Shown piece after piece: positions 45,804 to 54,325 of a DNA stretch of 60,058 nucleotides (its first letter is position 1; each line of letters opens with the position of its first letter). Origin of the DNA: Planctomycetota bacterium (lineage in GTDB: Bacteria > Planctomycetota > PLA2 > JAEUHO01); contig JAJDEN010000026.1 in the NCBI GenBank assembly GCA_029259775.1, positions 1 through 60,058 on the forward strand. The letters run 5' to 3'. The notes below the pieces were generated by a model. It saw only the letters and a list, made by a program, of their open reading frames with translations. It was not told where the DNA came from and did no database searches. The position numbers and the translations under genes were made by a program.

Positions 45804-47503
45804 GCGACGTGACGCCCGCCCCGAAGCTCGACCTGGAGCCCCGGCCCGAGCCGGACCGCCCGCGTACGCCCTTCGTGCCCGCCATCCGTCTGCTGCGCAT
45901 CCTCTGGCGCATGCTGGGCCCGCTGGCCATGGCCGCGCTGCTCGTCGCCTGGACTTGGCTGCTCGGTGGCTCCGAGAGCCTCAAGCAGCAGGCCCTCGTC
46001 ACCGCGGCGTTCATCGCCGGCTTCGCCCTGATCGCGTCCGTGATCCAGGAACTGCTGTCGCCGAAGAACCCGAGCCTGCGGATCATCCAGGTACCGGACC
46101 ACCGCGCGGAACGCCTCGCTGCCGTGGTGCGCAGCCTGCTGTTCGTTCTCCTCGGCACCGAGCTAGCGATCTACCTCGTGCACGCCAATGGCTGGAGTGA
46201 GTCGGTGGCCGCGCTGCTCGGCGTCCTGCGCAACGTGGGCTTGCTGCTCTTTGCCTGGTCGGCGCTGAGCCGCAGTGGCCTCTTGCGCGAGCTCATGCCT
46301 GACACGACGAAGACGTACTGGCAGCTCGCGCTCTACATGTTCGTCAAGTTCATCGTGCCGCTCGCGATGCTGACGCTGTTGTTCTGCATCGTCGCGTATG
46401 CACTCGGCTACCAGGCGCTGTCGATCTGGGTGATCAGCAACGCCGGCTGGAGCGCTGCGGCCATTCTCGCGGTCGGCATCGCCTACCGGATCCTGCGTCG
46501 CCGCCTGCACTCGACGATCGCGTTCATGCGCGACGAGCAGGTGGCTGAGGGCGAGGGCAGCAGCCCGTGGTGGATCGGCCTGGAGCGCATCCTCGCCGGC
46601 GCGCTCAAGCTGATCATGGCGATCGTGGCGTACTTCGGCCTGCTCTCGATCTGGAGCCTCACGCCGGCCGACATGGTTGCATTCATGCAGCAGCCCATCT
46701 TCGGTGGGGACTCCCAGACCTGGGGCGCCTTGATCGGCGGCCTCGCCAAGGCCGGCGTCGTGCTGCTGTTGCTCGCGTTCGTTCGCAACGTGCTCATCTT
46801 CTTCATCTTCCCGCGCGCGGGGGTCGAGTCGGGCGCTCGCTACGCGATGCTCACGGTGCTCCGCTACGGCGCCGTCGTCTTGATCTCGCTCTTCCTGCTG
46901 GGTGCCTTCGGGGTCGATACCTCCTCGCTGGCGATCTTTGCCGGCGCGGCGACGTTCGGCCTGGCGTTCGGGATGCGCGACATCTTCTCGAACTTCTTCA
47001 GCGGTCTGATCATGCTGCTCGAGCGCCCCGTGCGCGTCGGCGACACGATCGAGGTCGGCGGCACGAAGGGCAAGATCGAAGCGATCCGCCTGCGAGGCAC
47101 GACGATCCGCACGTTCGAAGGCACCAGCGTGATCGTGCCGAACACGCAGTTGATCGGCGAGCGACTCACCAACCTCTCCTACGGCCTCACGACGGCGCGT
47201 ATGCAGATCGACGTCGGCGTGTCCTACGGAACGGATCCGCGCGAGGTCGAGAAGCTCCTCGTCGCCGTGGCGAAGACGGATCCGCGCGTGATCGCCGAGC
47301 CCGCACCCGTCGTGCGCTTCAACAACTTCGGCGACTCGTCGCTCGACTTCAGCCTGCGCGTCTGGACCACGGACGTGGGCGAGCGCTGGGACATGGTGCA
47401 CGAGCTGCGCATCAAGGTCTTCGAGGCACTGGGCGAGGCAGGCATCGAGATCCCGTTCCCGCAGCGTGATTTGCACATCCGCTCGGACGACACGAAGTCG
47501 TAG
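45800..47503 (+). CDS. MscS-family mechanosensitive ion channel
   Basis: The 567-residue channel has several N-terminal helices. The MscS pore helix is SSLAIFAGAATFGLAFGMRD then IFSNFFSGLIMLLERPVRVG, matching the Ala/Gly-rich TM3 of MscS. A C-terminal beta and alpha/beta vestibule follows (VGDTIEVGGTKGKIEAIRLR, FEGTSVIVPNTQLIGERLTN). About eight transmembrane helices precede the pore, as in MscK. It opens under membrane tension to release solutes during osmotic downshock. Coupled to the preceding gene by ATGA. Confidence 0.93.
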   Translation: MSDVTPAPKLDLEPRPEPDRPRTPFVPAIRLLRILWRMLGPLAMAALLVAWTWLLGGSESLKQQALVTAAFIAGFALIASVIQELLSPKNPSLRIIQVPDHRAERLAAVVRSLLFVLLGTELAIYLVHANGWSESVAALLGVLRNVGLLLFAWSALSRSGLLRELMPDTTKTYWQLALYMFVKFIVPLAMLTLLFCIVAYALGYQALSIWVISNAGWSAAAILAVGIAYRILRRRLHSTIAFMRDEQVAEGEGSSPWWIGLERILAGALKLIMAIVAYFGLLSIWSLTPADMVAFMQQPIFGGDSQTWGALIGGLAKAGVVLLLLAFVRNVLIFFIFPRAGVESGARYAMLTVLRYGAVVLISLFLLGAFGVDTSSLAIFAGAATFGLAFGMRDIFSNFFSGLIMLLERPVRVGDTIEVGGTKGKIEAIRLRGTTIRTFEGTSVIVPNTQLIGERLTNLSYGLTTARMQIDVGVSYGTDPREVEKLLVAVAKTDPRVIAEPAPVVRFNNFGDSSLDFSLRVWTTDVGERWDMVHELRIKVFEALGEAGIEIPFPQRDLHIRSDDTKS

Positions 47504-47512
47504 GCGCGTCGG

Positions 47513-48301
47513 CTACTTGCTCAGGCCCATCACGATCGCGATGCCGGCCAGCAGCAGCAGGACGCCGACGATGCGGTGCAGCGTATCGAGCGTGATCTTG
47601 CCGATGAGCCGCGTGCCGAGCACGGTGCCGAGCAGCGCGAACACGATCGCCACGACGAGAGGCCGGAGCGGTTGCTCGCCGGTGGACACGTCCCAGGCAC
47701 CGAAGAGCGCGAAGCCATAGACCGCGAGGCGCGTGACGTCGACCAGGGCCGAGGCCGCCGTGCCCGTGCCGATGTAGGCTTCCTTCGAGAGCCCCGAGCG
47801 GAGCAGGACGAGGCTGCGCAGCGCCCCCTGGTGGCCGGAGAGGCCACCGAAGAAGCCAGAGAGCGCGCCGCCCAGCGGGATGAGTCGCGGCGGGAAGGCG
47901 CGTTGCTTGAGAGCGCCCGTCAGCTCCAGCGCGGCGAAGACGAGCACGAGCCCGCCGACGAGCAAGCCGACGGCCGTCACGGAGAACGGGTGGCCGAAGA
48001 GCTCGTAGGTCGCGATGGCGTGGCCGCTCGCGAGCCACTCGAGAAGCGCGGCGCCTAGGAACGCGCAGGGGACCGCAGGGATCGCGAAGCGCCAGAAGAT
48101 CTGCTTGTCCGTGTGCTTGCCCACCAGCGCCAGCTTCAGCAGGTTGTTGAGGAAGTGGACGAGGGCCGTAGCGCCCACGGCGATGTGGGCTGGATAGAAG
48201 AGCGCCAGCGCGGGCAGCAGCAGCGTGCCGAGGCCGAAGCCCGAGTAGAGCGTCAGGGCGGCCACGCCGAGCGCCACGACGGCGAGCAGCACCTCCATCA
48301 T
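47513..48301 (-). CDS. TauE/SafE-family anion permease
   Basis: The 262 residues form a polytopic protein with two related halves: GFGLGTLLLPALALFYPAHI with VGATALVHFLNNLLKLALVG in the first, and ALSGFFGGLSGHQGALRSLV in the second. This duplicated G-x-x-S/L-G pattern is the TauE/SafE (DUF81) fold for export of sulfite, sulfonates or other small anions. Its start overlaps the stop of the reductase gene (ATGA), so it sits in the same minus-strand operon as two nucleotide-sugar-type genes. Confidence 0.9.
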   Translation of the reverse strand: MMEVLLAVVALGVAALTLYSGFGLGTLLLPALALFYPAHIAVGATALVHFLNNLLKLALVGKHTDKQIFWRFAIPAVPCAFLGAALLEWLASGHAIATYELFGHPFSVTAVGLLVGGLVLVFAALELTGALKQRAFPPRLIPLGGALSGFFGGLSGHQGALRSLVLLRSGLSKEAYIGTGTAASALVDVTRLAVYGFALFGAWDVSTGEQPLRPLVVAIVFALLGTVLGTRLIGKITLDTLHRIVGVLLLLAGIAIVMGLSK

Positions 48302-49143
48302 GCGCCCGAGGCCTCACGCAGTTTGGCTGCGTACGCGCGCAGAAGCCGCGGCAGGGCTTCGTCCACGTGCGGCATGGCGAGCCCGGCCGCCTTCAGCTTC
48401 GCCGACGACAGGAGGCAGTTCGAGCGGCGGGCGGCGAGCCTGCGATCCAGCACCTCGGGCGTGATGACCTCGAACGTGTGCTCCGCGTCGACGTGCTCCT
48501 GCCACCAGGCGAGCAGCTCATCGTGACGCTCCACGCCGTCGTTCACCATGTTCCAGACGCCCGTCGCCTTGCGCTCGATCAGAGCCATGGCAGGGAGCCA
48601 GAAATCGTCCAGGATCGTGATGGAATTGGCGATGCCGACGACCTGGTCGAACGCAAGCAGCTTCGTCAAGAGGTTGCGCGGCGCAGGTTCGGATGCCATG
48701 GGGAGGCGGATGCGCAACTGAAGGGCGTCGAGGTCGCGCAGGGCGTCCTCCGCGACGATCTTGGTCACCGCGTAGAGGCTGCCGCGGAAGTTGGGAGGAT
48801 CGTCTTCCGTGAAACCCTCGCCGCCGGCGTCGCCTTCGTAGATGCACCCACTGCCCAAGTGGGTCATGTGGATGTTGCGATCGAGGCAGGCCTCGGCGAT
48901 GACGATCGGCCCCAGGACGTTGCTGCGATAGGTACGCGCCGGCTCGCGCTCGAGCGAGTCGATGTTGTGTTCGCCGGTCCGGCCGGCGCAGTTGATCGCG
49001 CGCACGGGATCGGCCTCGTCCAGTGCTTCCGCGACCGCGTCCGCGTCCGCGATGTCGGCCGTCGAGAGCTTGGCCCCCTGCATGCGCGCGACGAACTGGT
49101 GCCCCAGCCAGCCGCCTCCGAAGACGAGCGTGTCCACCGACAT
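48298..49143 (-). CDS. NAD(P)-dependent sugar reductase, RmlD-like
   Basis: The 281-residue short-chain-type reductase has a Rossmann motif (LVFGGGWLGHQFVAR), AINCAGRTG, NVLGPIVIAEACLDRN, GSGCIYEGD and the catalytic YAVTK. It resembles RmlD and the plant-type rhamnose epimerase-reductase C-terminal domain. The nucleotidyltransferase gene lies directly upstream with a 3-base gap, which supports a dTDP-sugar pathway, although rmlB and rmlC are missing here. The downstream TauE/SafE permease gene overlaps its end. Confidence 0.8.
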   Translation of the reverse strand: MSVDTLVFGGGWLGHQFVARMQGAKLSTADIADADAVAEALDEADPVRAINCAGRTGEHNIDSLEREPARTYRSNVLGPIVIAEACLDRNIHMTHLGSGCIYEGDAGGEGFTEDDPPNFRGSLYAVTKIVAEDALRDLDALQLRIRLPMASEPAPRNLLTKLLAFDQVVGIANSITILDDFWLPAMALIERKATGVWNMVNDGVERHDELLAWWQEHVDAEHTFEVITPEVLDRRLAARRSNCLLSSAKLKAAGLAMPHVDEALPRLLRAYAAKLREASGA

Positions 49144-49146
49144 GGG

Positions 49147-49932
49147 CTAGGGCCTCAGCCGGAAGCGGTCGTCGCCGAAGCGGGTCGGGTGCTCTTGGAC
49201 GTAGCGCTGCGTGCGCATCCAGGGCTCCGGCTCGCCGGCGTCGAACCAGCCGGCGACGCGCTCGTGCTGAAGGCGGCCCTCGCGCGCGTAGGCGTTGTTG
49301 AGATCGCTGATCTCGAGCTCGCCGCGCGCGGACGGATCCAGCTGGTCCACCTTGTCGAACGCATCGATCGGGTAGCAGTAGAGCCCGGTCACCGCGAGGT
49401 TGCTCGGCGGCTCGTCTGGCTTCTCGAGGATCTCGACCACGCGATCGCCCTCGAGGCGGGCCACGCCGTAGGCGCGCGCATCCTCGACCTCGGCGAGGAA
49501 GTTCAGCGCGTACGCCTCCTCGCTCGCGGCGAAGGCCTCGATGGCAGGGCGGAGGCGGTCGCAGTCGAAGACGTTGTCGGCCAGGAGGACGCACAGGCGC
49601 CGGCCCGCGCTGAAGTCACGTGCCAAGGCGAGGGCGTCCGCGATGCCGCGCGCCTCGTCCTGAACGCGGTAGGTGAACGCCACCCCGTCGCCGTAGTCGC
49701 GGCCGGAGCCCAGCACGTCCACGACCTGTCCCATGTGGCTGCGGCCGGTGACGACGAGGATGTCGCTGAGGCCGGCGCCGAGCAGCGTGCCCAGGGCGTA
49801 GTCGATCATCGGGCGCATGCCCACGGGGAGGAGATGCTTGTTGCGGTCCTTCGTGAGGGGCCGCATGCGCGTACCGCTCCCGCCCGCCAGCAGGATGCCC
49901 GCCACGCGTTCGCTGAGCGCCGTCTTGCCCAT
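49147..49932 (-). CDS. sugar-nucleotidyltransferase, RmlA-like
   Basis: The 261-residue enzyme has the signature GILLAGGSGTRMRPLTKDRN with HLLPVGMRPMIDYAL, then LADNVFDCD, GVARLEGDRVVEILEKPDEP and AVTGLYCYPIDAFDKVDQLD. It transfers a nucleotidyl group to a hexose-1-phosphate, most likely forming dTDP-glucose. It is somewhat shorter than the classic RmlA (about 290). It is the first gene of the operon with the reductase and permease. Confidence 0.87.
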   Translation of the reverse strand: MGKTALSERVAGILLAGGSGTRMRPLTKDRNKHLLPVGMRPMIDYALGTLLGAGLSDILVVTGRSHMGQVVDVLGSGRDYGDGVAFTYRVQDEARGIADALALARDFSAGRRLCVLLADNVFDCDRLRPAIEAFAASEEAYALNFLAEVEDARAYGVARLEGDRVVEILEKPDEPPSNLAVTGLYCYPIDAFDKVDQLDPSARGELEISDLNNAYAREGRLQHERVAGWFDAGEPEPWMRTQRYVQEHPTRFGDDRFRLRP

Positions 49933-49941
49933 CTAGCACGC

Positions 49942-50172
49942 CCCATGCATGAAGCGCGCGCCGTTCGACGGCCAAGCAGGGTGGAGGCATCTGGTTGCAG
50001 ACGGCGACCTGTCGCGCCAGCGTGACCGGTTTGCTCTCGCGCTGGACTCGCGCCCGAGGTCGCAGCCGCAGCTCGGCGGCGGGGCTGATCCCCCCTCTGT
50101 CGAGCTGGGGCCAGGAGCTCGGGTGCGGGGACAAGCGAGAGCCGCGCGATGTAGCAGGGGTTCATGCATGGG
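49942..50172. repeat. 231-bp spacer bounded by 12-bp inverted repeats
   Basis: The divergent spacer between the nucleotidyltransferase and the ABC exporter (about 308 bases) holds no convincing gene. CCCATGCATGAA at 49942-49953 and its exact complement TTCATGCATGGG at 50161-50172 bound it. It may be a miniature inverted-repeat element, a pair of operators, or chance. Confidence 0.4.
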
Positions 50173-50240
50173 TCGGGCTTGAGCCTCCGTTCGTGCGCAG
50201 GGTACCCGCTTGGGCGCGGGGGCGTGTAGCCTTCGTGCCG

Positions 50241-52031
50241 ATGAGCGACCAGCCCGCCCCGAACGCCAGCGACCCGGCCGGCCGGACGTACACCGACCGG
50301 AAGCTGTACGGGCGCTTGGCGGGGGCGTCCGGGCCCTACCGTGGCCACATCGTCGCGGTTTTCTTCCTCAGCATGCTGGGCGCCCCCCTGGCGCTGCTGC
50401 TGCCCCTCCCGATCAAGATCGTGGTGGACGGTGTCCTGGGAGGGCAGCCGCTCTCGCCCGTCGTGGCAGCCCTCGTGCCCGACGCCTGGGAAGGCGACCC
50501 GGACAGCCTGCTCTGGGCGTCGGTGATTGCGATCGTGATCGCCTCCGTACTGATCCAGGGGCACGCGTTCGTCGTCTGGATCTACAAGACCTGGATCGGC
50601 GAGAAGCTCGTGCTGGGCTTCCGCGCCAAGCTCTTCGATCACCTGACCCTGCTGTCGCTTGGCTTCCACAGTCGGCAGAACTCCGCCGACGCGCTGCACC
50701 GCGTGCAGGTGGATGCGGCGTGCATCAAGGAGGTGAGCGTCTACGGCGTGATCCCCTTCGCGACGTCCCTGGTCACCGTGATCGTGCTGGTCGTGGTCAC
50801 GGCCAGCATCGACTTCACGCTGGCCCTGGTCGTGCTCGGCGCAGGGCCCGTCGTGTTCGGACTCACCGAGCTCTACCGCGGCCGCCTCCGCCGGAATTGG
50901 AAGGCCGTCCGTGAGAGCGAGAGCTCGGCGCTCTCCGTCGTGCAGGAGTCGCTCGGAGCCGTGCGCGTGGTCAAGGCGTTCGGTCAGGAGAAGCGTGAGG
51001 GCGAACGGTTCCGCAGGCACGCCGAGACGAACCTCGACGCCGCGCTCGTCGCCGTGCGTTCGCACGCGAGCTACGACCTGTGGGTGGGATTGGCCGTGGG
51101 CCTCTGCGGCGCGGCAATGCTCTACGTCGGCGCGCGGCATGTGCAGGAAGGCATCATCACGTTGGGGGAGCTGCTGCTCGTCGTCGCCTACCTCTCGCAG
51201 CTCTTCATGCCGCTGCGCGATCTGGGCGGCAAGCTGGCGGGCGTGCAGAGTGCGCTGGCGAGTGCGACGCGCGTCTTCGGCGTGCTTGACGAACAGCCCG
51301 AGGTGCAGGAGCGCAAGGGCGCCAAGCCGCTGGATCGTGCGACGGGCGCCTTCGCCCTCCGGGATGTGCGCTTCGGCTACGACCCCGCGAAGCCCGTCCT
51401 GACCGGCATCTCGGTGGACGTGCCGGCCGGCACCCGCGTGGGCATCGCGGGCAAGACGGGCTCTGGCAAGAGCACGCTGCTCAGCCTCCTGCCGCGCTTC
51501 TACGACCCGCAGGCGGGCGCCATCCTGCTCGATGGCGCGGACGTGCGCGACATCCAGCTGACGGATCTCCGGCGGCAGTTCTCCATCGTGCTCCAGGAGT
51601 CGGTGCTCTTCTCGACCAGTGTGCGCGAGAACATCGCCTACGGTCGCCTCGACGCGACGCAGGAGGAGATCGAAGCCGCGGCGCACGCGGCGGCGGCCCA
51701 CGACTTCGTGTCGAAGCTCCCGGAGGGCTACGACACGCAAGTGGGGGAGCGCGGCACGCGGCTCTCGGGCGGGGAACGGCAGCGCATCGCCTTGGCCCGC
51801 GCGTTCCTGCGCGACGCGCCGGTGCTGATCCTGGACGAACCGACGAGTGCGCTCGACACAGGCACGGAAGAGCTCGTCATCGCGGCGCTGGAGCGCCTCA
51901 TGAAGGACCGCACGACCTTCATGATCGCGCACCGGCTGAGCACGTTGGAGAGCTGCGACATGCGGCTCGAGATCGTGGACGGCGGTGTTCGGGTGCGCGA
52001 AGGCGGCGTCGACGACGTCGCTCTCGACTAG
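50241..52031 (+). CDS. ABC exporter, fused permease-ATPase
   Basis: The 596 residues form a half-transporter of the MsbA/MDR exporter class. Six membrane helices (about 30-320) carry the coupling segments. The ATPase domain has Walker A GIAGKTGSGKSTLL, a Q-loop in VLQESVLFSTSV, signature RLSGGERQRIALA, Walker B PVLILDEPTSALD and H-loop MIAHRLS. It should work as a homodimer and export a lipid, drug or peptide; the substrate is unclear. All catalytic motifs look intact. It is divergent from the sugar-nucleotide operon. Confidence 0.95.
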   Translation: MSDQPAPNASDPAGRTYTDRKLYGRLAGASGPYRGHIVAVFFLSMLGAPLALLLPLPIKIVVDGVLGGQPLSPVVAALVPDAWEGDPDSLLWASVIAIVIASVLIQGHAFVVWIYKTWIGEKLVLGFRAKLFDHLTLLSLGFHSRQNSADALHRVQVDAACIKEVSVYGVIPFATSLVTVIVLVVVTASIDFTLALVVLGAGPVVFGLTELYRGRLRRNWKAVRESESSALSVVQESLGAVRVVKAFGQEKREGERFRRHAETNLDAALVAVRSHASYDLWVGLAVGLCGAAMLYVGARHVQEGIITLGELLLVVAYLSQLFMPLRDLGGKLAGVQSALASATRVFGVLDEQPEVQERKGAKPLDRATGAFALRDVRFGYDPAKPVLTGISVDVPAGTRVGIAGKTGSGKSTLLSLLPRFYDPQAGAILLDGADVRDIQLTDLRRQFSIVLQESVLFSTSVRENIAYGRLDATQEEIEAAAHAAAAHDFVSKLPEGYDTQVGERGTRLSGGERQRIALARAFLRDAPVLILDEPTSALDTGTEELVIAALERLMKDRTTFMIAHRLSTLESCDMRLEIVDGGVRVREGGVDDVALD

Positions 52032-52058
52032 GCCAGTAGTAGGACGCGGAGTCTGGTC

Positions 52059-53111
52059 ATGCGCCTCGACGAACTCGACTACGACCTGCCGGAGCGGCTG
52101 ATCGCCCAGGATCCGCCGTTCCAGCGCGACGGCGCGCGGCTGTTTACGCTCGATCGCACGACCGGTGCCCGCGGTCACGCCGAGGTTCGGGACCTGCCCG
52201 ACCTGCTCCGGCCCGGCGACCTGTTCGTCGTGAACGAGACGCGCGTCCTCCCCGCGAGGCTGCACGGCTTTCGCAGCGACACGGGCGGCCGCGTCGAGAT
52301 CTTCCTGCTGGAACCCGCCGCCGAGCCTGACGGCGCCTGGCGCGCGTTGGTCCGCTCCGGCGGCTCGCCGGGCGCCGGCGAGCGGCTCGAGCTGATGCAG
52401 GGCGAGGGCTTGCATCTGATCTCGTCCGAGGGCCAGGGCCGCTGGCTCGTGCGCGGCGAGGAGGAGGACATCGCCGTGCTGATGGAGCGGCACGGGCGCA
52501 TGCCGCTTCCGCCCTACATCCATCGCCGCCCCGGCCGGGACGAGCGCGACGCCGCCGACCGCGAGCGCTACCAGACTCGCTTCGCCGCCGTCGACGGCGC
52601 CGTGGCCGCCCCGACGGCCGGCCTGCATCTGAGCGACAAGCTCCTGACCGCCATCGAGACGCGTGGCGTCGAGCGCGTGGCTGTCACGCTGCACGTGGGC
52701 CTGGGCACGTTCGCTCCCGTGCGCGCCGAGAAGCTCGAAGACCACGAGATGCACGCGGAGCGCTACGAGATCTCCGACGCGACGGCGACCGCGGTGCGCA
52801 GGGCCCGCGCCGAGGGTCGGCGCGTGGTCTGCGTCGGCACGACGTCCCTGCGGGCCCTCGAGGGCGCTGCAGCGGTCAGCGCCGACGGCCTGCCCCAGGC
52901 GGGCGAGGGATCGACCGACATCTTCATCACCCCCGGCGACGACTTCCGCGTCGCCGATGCTCTGCTCACGAACTTCCATCTGCCACGCTCGACCCTGATC
53001 GCCCTCGTCGGGGCGTTCGCGGGCCTGGGGAGCGTGCTGGCCGCCTACGCCGAGGCCGTGGCCGAGGGGTATCGCTTCTACTCCTACGGCGACGCGATGT
53101 TCATCGCGTAG
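52059..53111 (+). CDS. queA: tRNA preQ1(34) S-adenosylmethionine ribosyltransferase-isomerase
   Basis: QueA transfers and isomerises the ribosyl moiety of SAM onto preQ1 in tRNA to give epoxyqueuosine. The 350 residues show all family blocks: LDYDLPERLIAQDP at the start, DLFVVNETRVLPARLHG, RMPLPPYIHR, RYQTRFAAVDGAVAAPTAGL, VALHVGLGTF-type VTLHVGLGTFAPVRAE, RRVVCVGTTSLRALE, TDIFITPGDDF and LLTNFHLPRSTLIALV. Directly followed by queG, which carries out the next and last step. Confidence 0.97.
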   Translation: MRLDELDYDLPERLIAQDPPFQRDGARLFTLDRTTGARGHAEVRDLPDLLRPGDLFVVNETRVLPARLHGFRSDTGGRVEIFLLEPAAEPDGAWRALVRSGGSPGAGERLELMQGEGLHLISSEGQGRWLVRGEEEDIAVLMERHGRMPLPPYIHRRPGRDERDAADRERYQTRFAAVDGAVAAPTAGLHLSDKLLTAIETRGVERVAVTLHVGLGTFAPVRAEKLEDHEMHAERYEISDATATAVRRARAEGRRVVCVGTTSLRALEGAAAVSADGLPQAGEGSTDIFITPGDDFRVADALLTNFHLPRSTLIALVGAFAGLGSVLAAYAEAVAEGYRFYSYGDAMFIA

Positions 53112-53123
53112 AGTCGGACGAGC

Positions 53124-54245
53124 GTGAACGATCCTCTAGCCCTCGTCCGAGAGACTGCCACCCGCCATGGCTTCGACGTCGTGGGTGTGACCTCGGGCGC
53201 CCCGCTCCAGGAAGCCCTGACCGCGCTCACCGCCTGGTGCGACGCCGGCCACGAAGGCAGCATGGGCTACCTGAGCCGGGATCCGCCCCAGCGCGCGGAC
53301 GCGCGCACGCTCATGAAGTCCGTGCGTTCGGTTCTCACCCTCGCGGTCAACTACTGGCACGACGCGCCGGCCTTCATGTCCGAGGCGCGCTACGGCCGGG
53401 TGGCGCGCTACGCCTGGGGGCGGGACTACCACGATGTCGTGATCCCGCGCCTCGAAGCGCTCGGCCGTGACCTCGTGGACGCCCTGCCCGGCGCGTCGCG
53501 CTCGCGCGCGGCGTGCGATCACTCGCCCTTCCTCGAGCGGGCCGCCGCCGTTCGCGCGGGGCTCGGCTTCTTCGGCAAGAACACCTGCTTGCTCATGCCC
53601 CGCAAGGGATCGTGGTGGTTCCTCGGCGAGGTCCTGCTGGACGTCGAGCTGCCCGGCACCGAGTCCGAGACGACCGATCACTGCGGCAGCTGCACCGACT
53701 GCCTGCCGGCCTGTCCGACCGACGCGTTCACCGGCCCCTACGTGCTCGACGCGCGCCGCTGCATCAGCTACCTGACGATCGAGCATCGAGGCTCGATCCC
53801 GCACGAGCACCGCGAAGCCATGGGACCGTGGCTCTTTGGCTGCGATGTGTGCCAGGACGTCTGTCCGTTCAACCGCTTCGCGACGCCCTCGCCGTGGCCT
53901 GAGCTGGCGCCGGACCAGGGCGCAGGCCCGCGCCTCGACCTCCTCGAACTTCTCGCGCTCGAAGACGATGCCGCCTTCGAGGCGCGCTTCGCAGGGACGC
54001 CGCTGCTGCGTCCCAGGCGACGCGGCCTCCTGCGCAACGCCGCGATCGTTGCGCGCAACGTGGAGGCCACGGCGGCGGTTCCGATTCTCGAGGCGCGCAC
54101 GCACGACGCGGAGCCACTCGTTCGTGAACACGCACTGTGGGCGCTCGCGGGCCTGGATGCGACCGTGGCGAGGCGCTCGGCCGAACGACTCGTCAGCGAC
54201 GCCGACGAGGCCGTACGCGCGGAGGCCGCTGCCGTCCTTTCGTAG
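53124..54245 (+). CDS. queG: epoxyqueuosine reductase
   Basis: QueG reduces epoxyqueuosine in tRNA to queuosine using a cobalamin and two [4Fe-4S] clusters. The 373 residues start at GTG 53124 and have the N-terminal DUF1730 part (GHEGSMGYLSRD, YWHDAPAFMSEARYGRVARY), a conserved acid-base region, and two ferredoxin-type Cys clusters CGSCTDCLPACP and CDVCQDVCPFN. A C-terminal HEAT-like region follows (LVREHALWALAGLDATVA). Length is normal. It starts 12 bases after queA. Confidence 0.97.
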   Translation: MNDPLALVRETATRHGFDVVGVTSGAPLQEALTALTAWCDAGHEGSMGYLSRDPPQRADARTLMKSVRSVLTLAVNYWHDAPAFMSEARYGRVARYAWGRDYHDVVIPRLEALGRDLVDALPGASRSRAACDHSPFLERAAAVRAGLGFFGKNTCLLMPRKGSWWFLGEVLLDVELPGTESETTDHCGSCTDCLPACPTDAFTGPYVLDARRCISYLTIEHRGSIPHEHREAMGPWLFGCDVCQDVCPFNRFATPSPWPELAPDQGAGPRLDLLELLALEDDAAFEARFAGTPLLRPRRRGLLRNAAIVARNVEATAAVPILEARTHDAEPLVREHALWALAGLDATVARRSAERLVSDADEAVRAEAAAVLS

Positions 54246-54325
54246 CGCCGCCATGTGGCTGAGGATCAAGCCGGCGGCGGCCCCGTGGCCGGGCTCGTCG
54301 TACGGTGCGCCTCTCGCCTCAATGG

